Source: Alphaproteobacteria bacterium (GTDB lineage: Bacteria > Pseudomonadota > Alphaproteobacteria > Micropepsales > Micropepsaceae). From it: 46,410 bases of DNA. Made by a program: the position numbers and the translations under genes. The stretch lies in assembly GCA_947474565.1 (NCBI GenBank), contig CANJIS010000018.1, positions 1-46,410 on the forward strand, given 5' to 3'. Each line of letters begins with the position of its first letter. The first letter of the stretch is position 1. The notes under the pieces are model-generated. The model was not told the DNA's origin and made no database searches. It worked only from the letters and a program-made list of their open reading frames with translations. Positions 45,476 to 46,410 of this stretch are shown here, piece by piece.

Positions 45476-45927
45476 GGTAGTTCCTGCAGTAAGTTGGCCA
45501 CCAACGCGGAATGCGCCGGCGGACCGGGGTTACGTGTGTCTCAGGGAAGGAAGGAACTGTCTCGTCCAGGCGCGCAACGTTAGGCGGGCAGGAGTCTCAA
45601 TTGCGCTTCATCTGGGACGGGACGTATCCACGATGGCCGCGACAATACGCGCATGGGGGGTCTTAGGCAAGATAGTGGCCCGGTACACACGGGCGTTTTT
45701 GCGTCTGCGAAGCAGACATGGTCCGACATATATATTGCGTTGCGCGTTGTCATGAACGCCACCTCTCGTGCGGATTGGTTAAGTGCGCCGACACGCTGTC
45801 AGTTCGTCCGTGGCCGGATGACTGAGCATCTGGCGCGCTCCGCGCGCGGATTTCAGGTCTATAACCCGCCTAGCGACAGCGTAGCGGCGCCGCGATATCA
45901 GGTGGCGCAGAATTTGGGCAACGAACG
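45476..45927. other. 452-base gap between divergent csp and arsC genes
   Basis: No convincing gene lies here. It should hold the csp promoter and leader on the minus strand and the arsC promoter on the plus strand. On the plus strand there is an intrinsic terminator at 45678-45700, and a perfect hairpin GTCTGC/GCAGAC at 45703-45708 and 45712-45717. A 92-codon plus-strand frame crosses the terminator and looks non-coding. TATATATTG near 45727-45735 is the most AT-rich spot. Confidence 0.5.
45678..45700 (+). terminator. Plus-strand intrinsic terminator in the csp–arsC gap
   Basis: The stem GCCCG/CGGGC (45678-45682, 45690-45694) with a 7-base loop is followed by G and five T. No plus-strand gene precedes it after 45194, so it would end a short untranslated RNA or an attenuated arsC leader. 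Confidence 0.55.
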
Positions 45928-46269
45928 ATGAACGTGACGATGACCTACAATCCGTCTTGCGGTACCGCCCGCAACGTTCTGGCCCTGCTGCGCGGGCGTG
46001 GCATTGAGCCTACGGTCAACGAGTACCTGAAGACGCCGCTCACCCGCGATGAGATCGCCGCCCTGGTGAACAAGATGGGCGTGCCCGTGCGCGATGTCGT
46101 CCGCGCCAAGGAAAAACTCTATTCCGAACTGAAACTGGAAAACGCATCGGACGATGAATTGCTCGACGCCATGGCCGCGCACCCCATCCTGCTCAACCGC
46201 CCCATCGTCACCACCCCCAAAGGCAGCAAACTCTGCCGCCCGAGCGAGACGGTAGAAGCGTTGCACTAG
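45928..46269 (+). CDS. arsC: Arsenate reductase-family protein (ArsC/Spx-like, glutaredoxin type)
   Basis: A 113-residue thioredoxin-fold protein. The active-site segment is YNPSCGTARNVLALL, with the catalytic Cys at about residue 11 and the family N-P-x-C-x-x-x-R pattern. The C-terminal part PILLNRPIVTTPKGSKLCRPSETV is also typical. It reduces arsenate to arsenite using glutathione/glutaredoxin. It is at the short end of the family, but both ends match. No arsR or arsB is adjacent, so it may act alone or belong to an uncharacterised ArsC branch. Confidence 0.88.
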   Translation: MNVTMTYNPSCGTARNVLALLRGRGIEPTVNEYLKTPLTRDEIAALVNKMGVPVRDVVRAKEKLYSELKLENASDDELLDAMAAHPILLNRPIVTTPKGSKLCRPSETVEALH

Positions 46270-46289
46270 GTCCAATCGACATTCAGGAT

Positions 46290-46410
46290 TCTCAAGAGAG
46301 GCTTTGGCTGATTCAGTTTGCTCCGGGTCGAGTGATTCGGAGCGGCAGGAATGGTCAAGCGATACGAATTGACGGACACGCAGTGGAACCGGATTTGTGA
46401 GGTTTTACCC
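46290..46410 (+). mobile_element. Left end of an IS5-like insertion sequence
   Basis: An insertion sequence appears to begin just after arsC and runs off the window. A likely left inverted repeat starts near 46296 (GAGAGGCTTTGGCTGATTCAG is the region), shortly before the transposase start. The other end is not in the window, so the boundary and target duplication cannot be confirmed. Confidence 0.5.
46351..46410 (+). CDS. IS5 family transposase, N-terminal fragment
   Basis: The first 20 codons read MVKRYELTDTQWNRICEVLP, which closely fits the DUF4096-type N-terminus of IS5-family transposases (usually [RK]YELTDxQWxxIxxLLP). An AGCGGCAGG sequence precedes the ATG. The gene is cut by the window edge. 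Confidence 0.8.
   Translation, partial: MVKRYELTDTQWNRICEVLP

Noticed and set aside
45653-45931. A 92-codon plus-strand frame before arsC
   Set aside because: It runs across an intrinsic terminator, lacks a ribosome site and known motifs, and overlaps the arsC start.

Overview
The window comes from a GC-rich alphaproteobacterium. The evidence is gene content: a petABC cytochrome bc1 operon, the lgt–midA–pgeF–prs run, rplY–pth–ychF, an uvrC–pgsA pair, glnD, UbiK, and the MoxR/DUF58/DUF4159 block. Tight ATGA, GTGA and TAATG gene overlaps occur throughout, and long antisense shadow ORFs are common, as expected at this base composition. I cannot fix the genus.

Layout. 1-197: a probable insertion-sequence remnant. 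198-1195 (minus): an Hpt-type phosphotransfer protein and a CheY-like regulator. 1379-1927: a GNAT acetyltransferase. 2050-8745 (minus): MoxR ATPase, DUF58, a BatA/DUF4159 membrane protein and a VWA membrane protein. 8934-11622 (plus): NUDIX CoA pyrophosphatase, CCA-adding enzyme and PP2C phosphatase, joined by ATGA overlaps. 11627-12585 (minus): TerC and a damaged TrmL. 12797-15443: petABC. 15518-20671: mtnP, apt, a GST, mtnA and a fused class II aldolase/SDR. 20838-23326 (minus): ychF, pth, rplY. 23454-24250: a broken DUF1761 gene and a DUF1801 gene. 24247-28042 (minus): lgt, midA, pgeF, prs. 28132-29906: ubiK, a YbjN-domain gene, proC. 29903-31952 (minus): a histidine kinase/OmpR-type regulator pair. 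32110-33829: ilvE and a methyltransferase. 33832-44646 (minus): glnD, trpS, cydAB, a pteridine-reductase-like SDR, folB, uvrC, pgsA and an EamA transporter. 44754-46269: a secreted protein, a cold-shock protein and an ArsC-family reductase. The window ends inside an IS5-like transposase.

The most interesting system is 15518-20671. MtnP would cleave 5'-methylthioadenosine (and possibly 5'-deoxyadenosine), Apt would recycle the adenine, and MtnA would isomerise the sugar phosphate to a 1-phosphoketose. The fused aldolase/SDR could then split this to DHAP plus an aldehyde and convert the aldehyde. This would be a compact, two-domain version of the DHAP shunt, replacing the classical methionine salvage steps. 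The substrate assignment is inference from gene context.

Three genes are damaged: trmL has lost its SAM-binding loop by an in-frame deletion, cydA has a TGA just before its last helix, and a DUF1761 gene carries three in-frame TAG codons. Each could be real decay or an assembly or sequencing artefact. Other structure includes hairpin clusters between convergent genes, a five-site GANTC cluster, and a terminator hairpin that contains the mtnP ribosome binding site.
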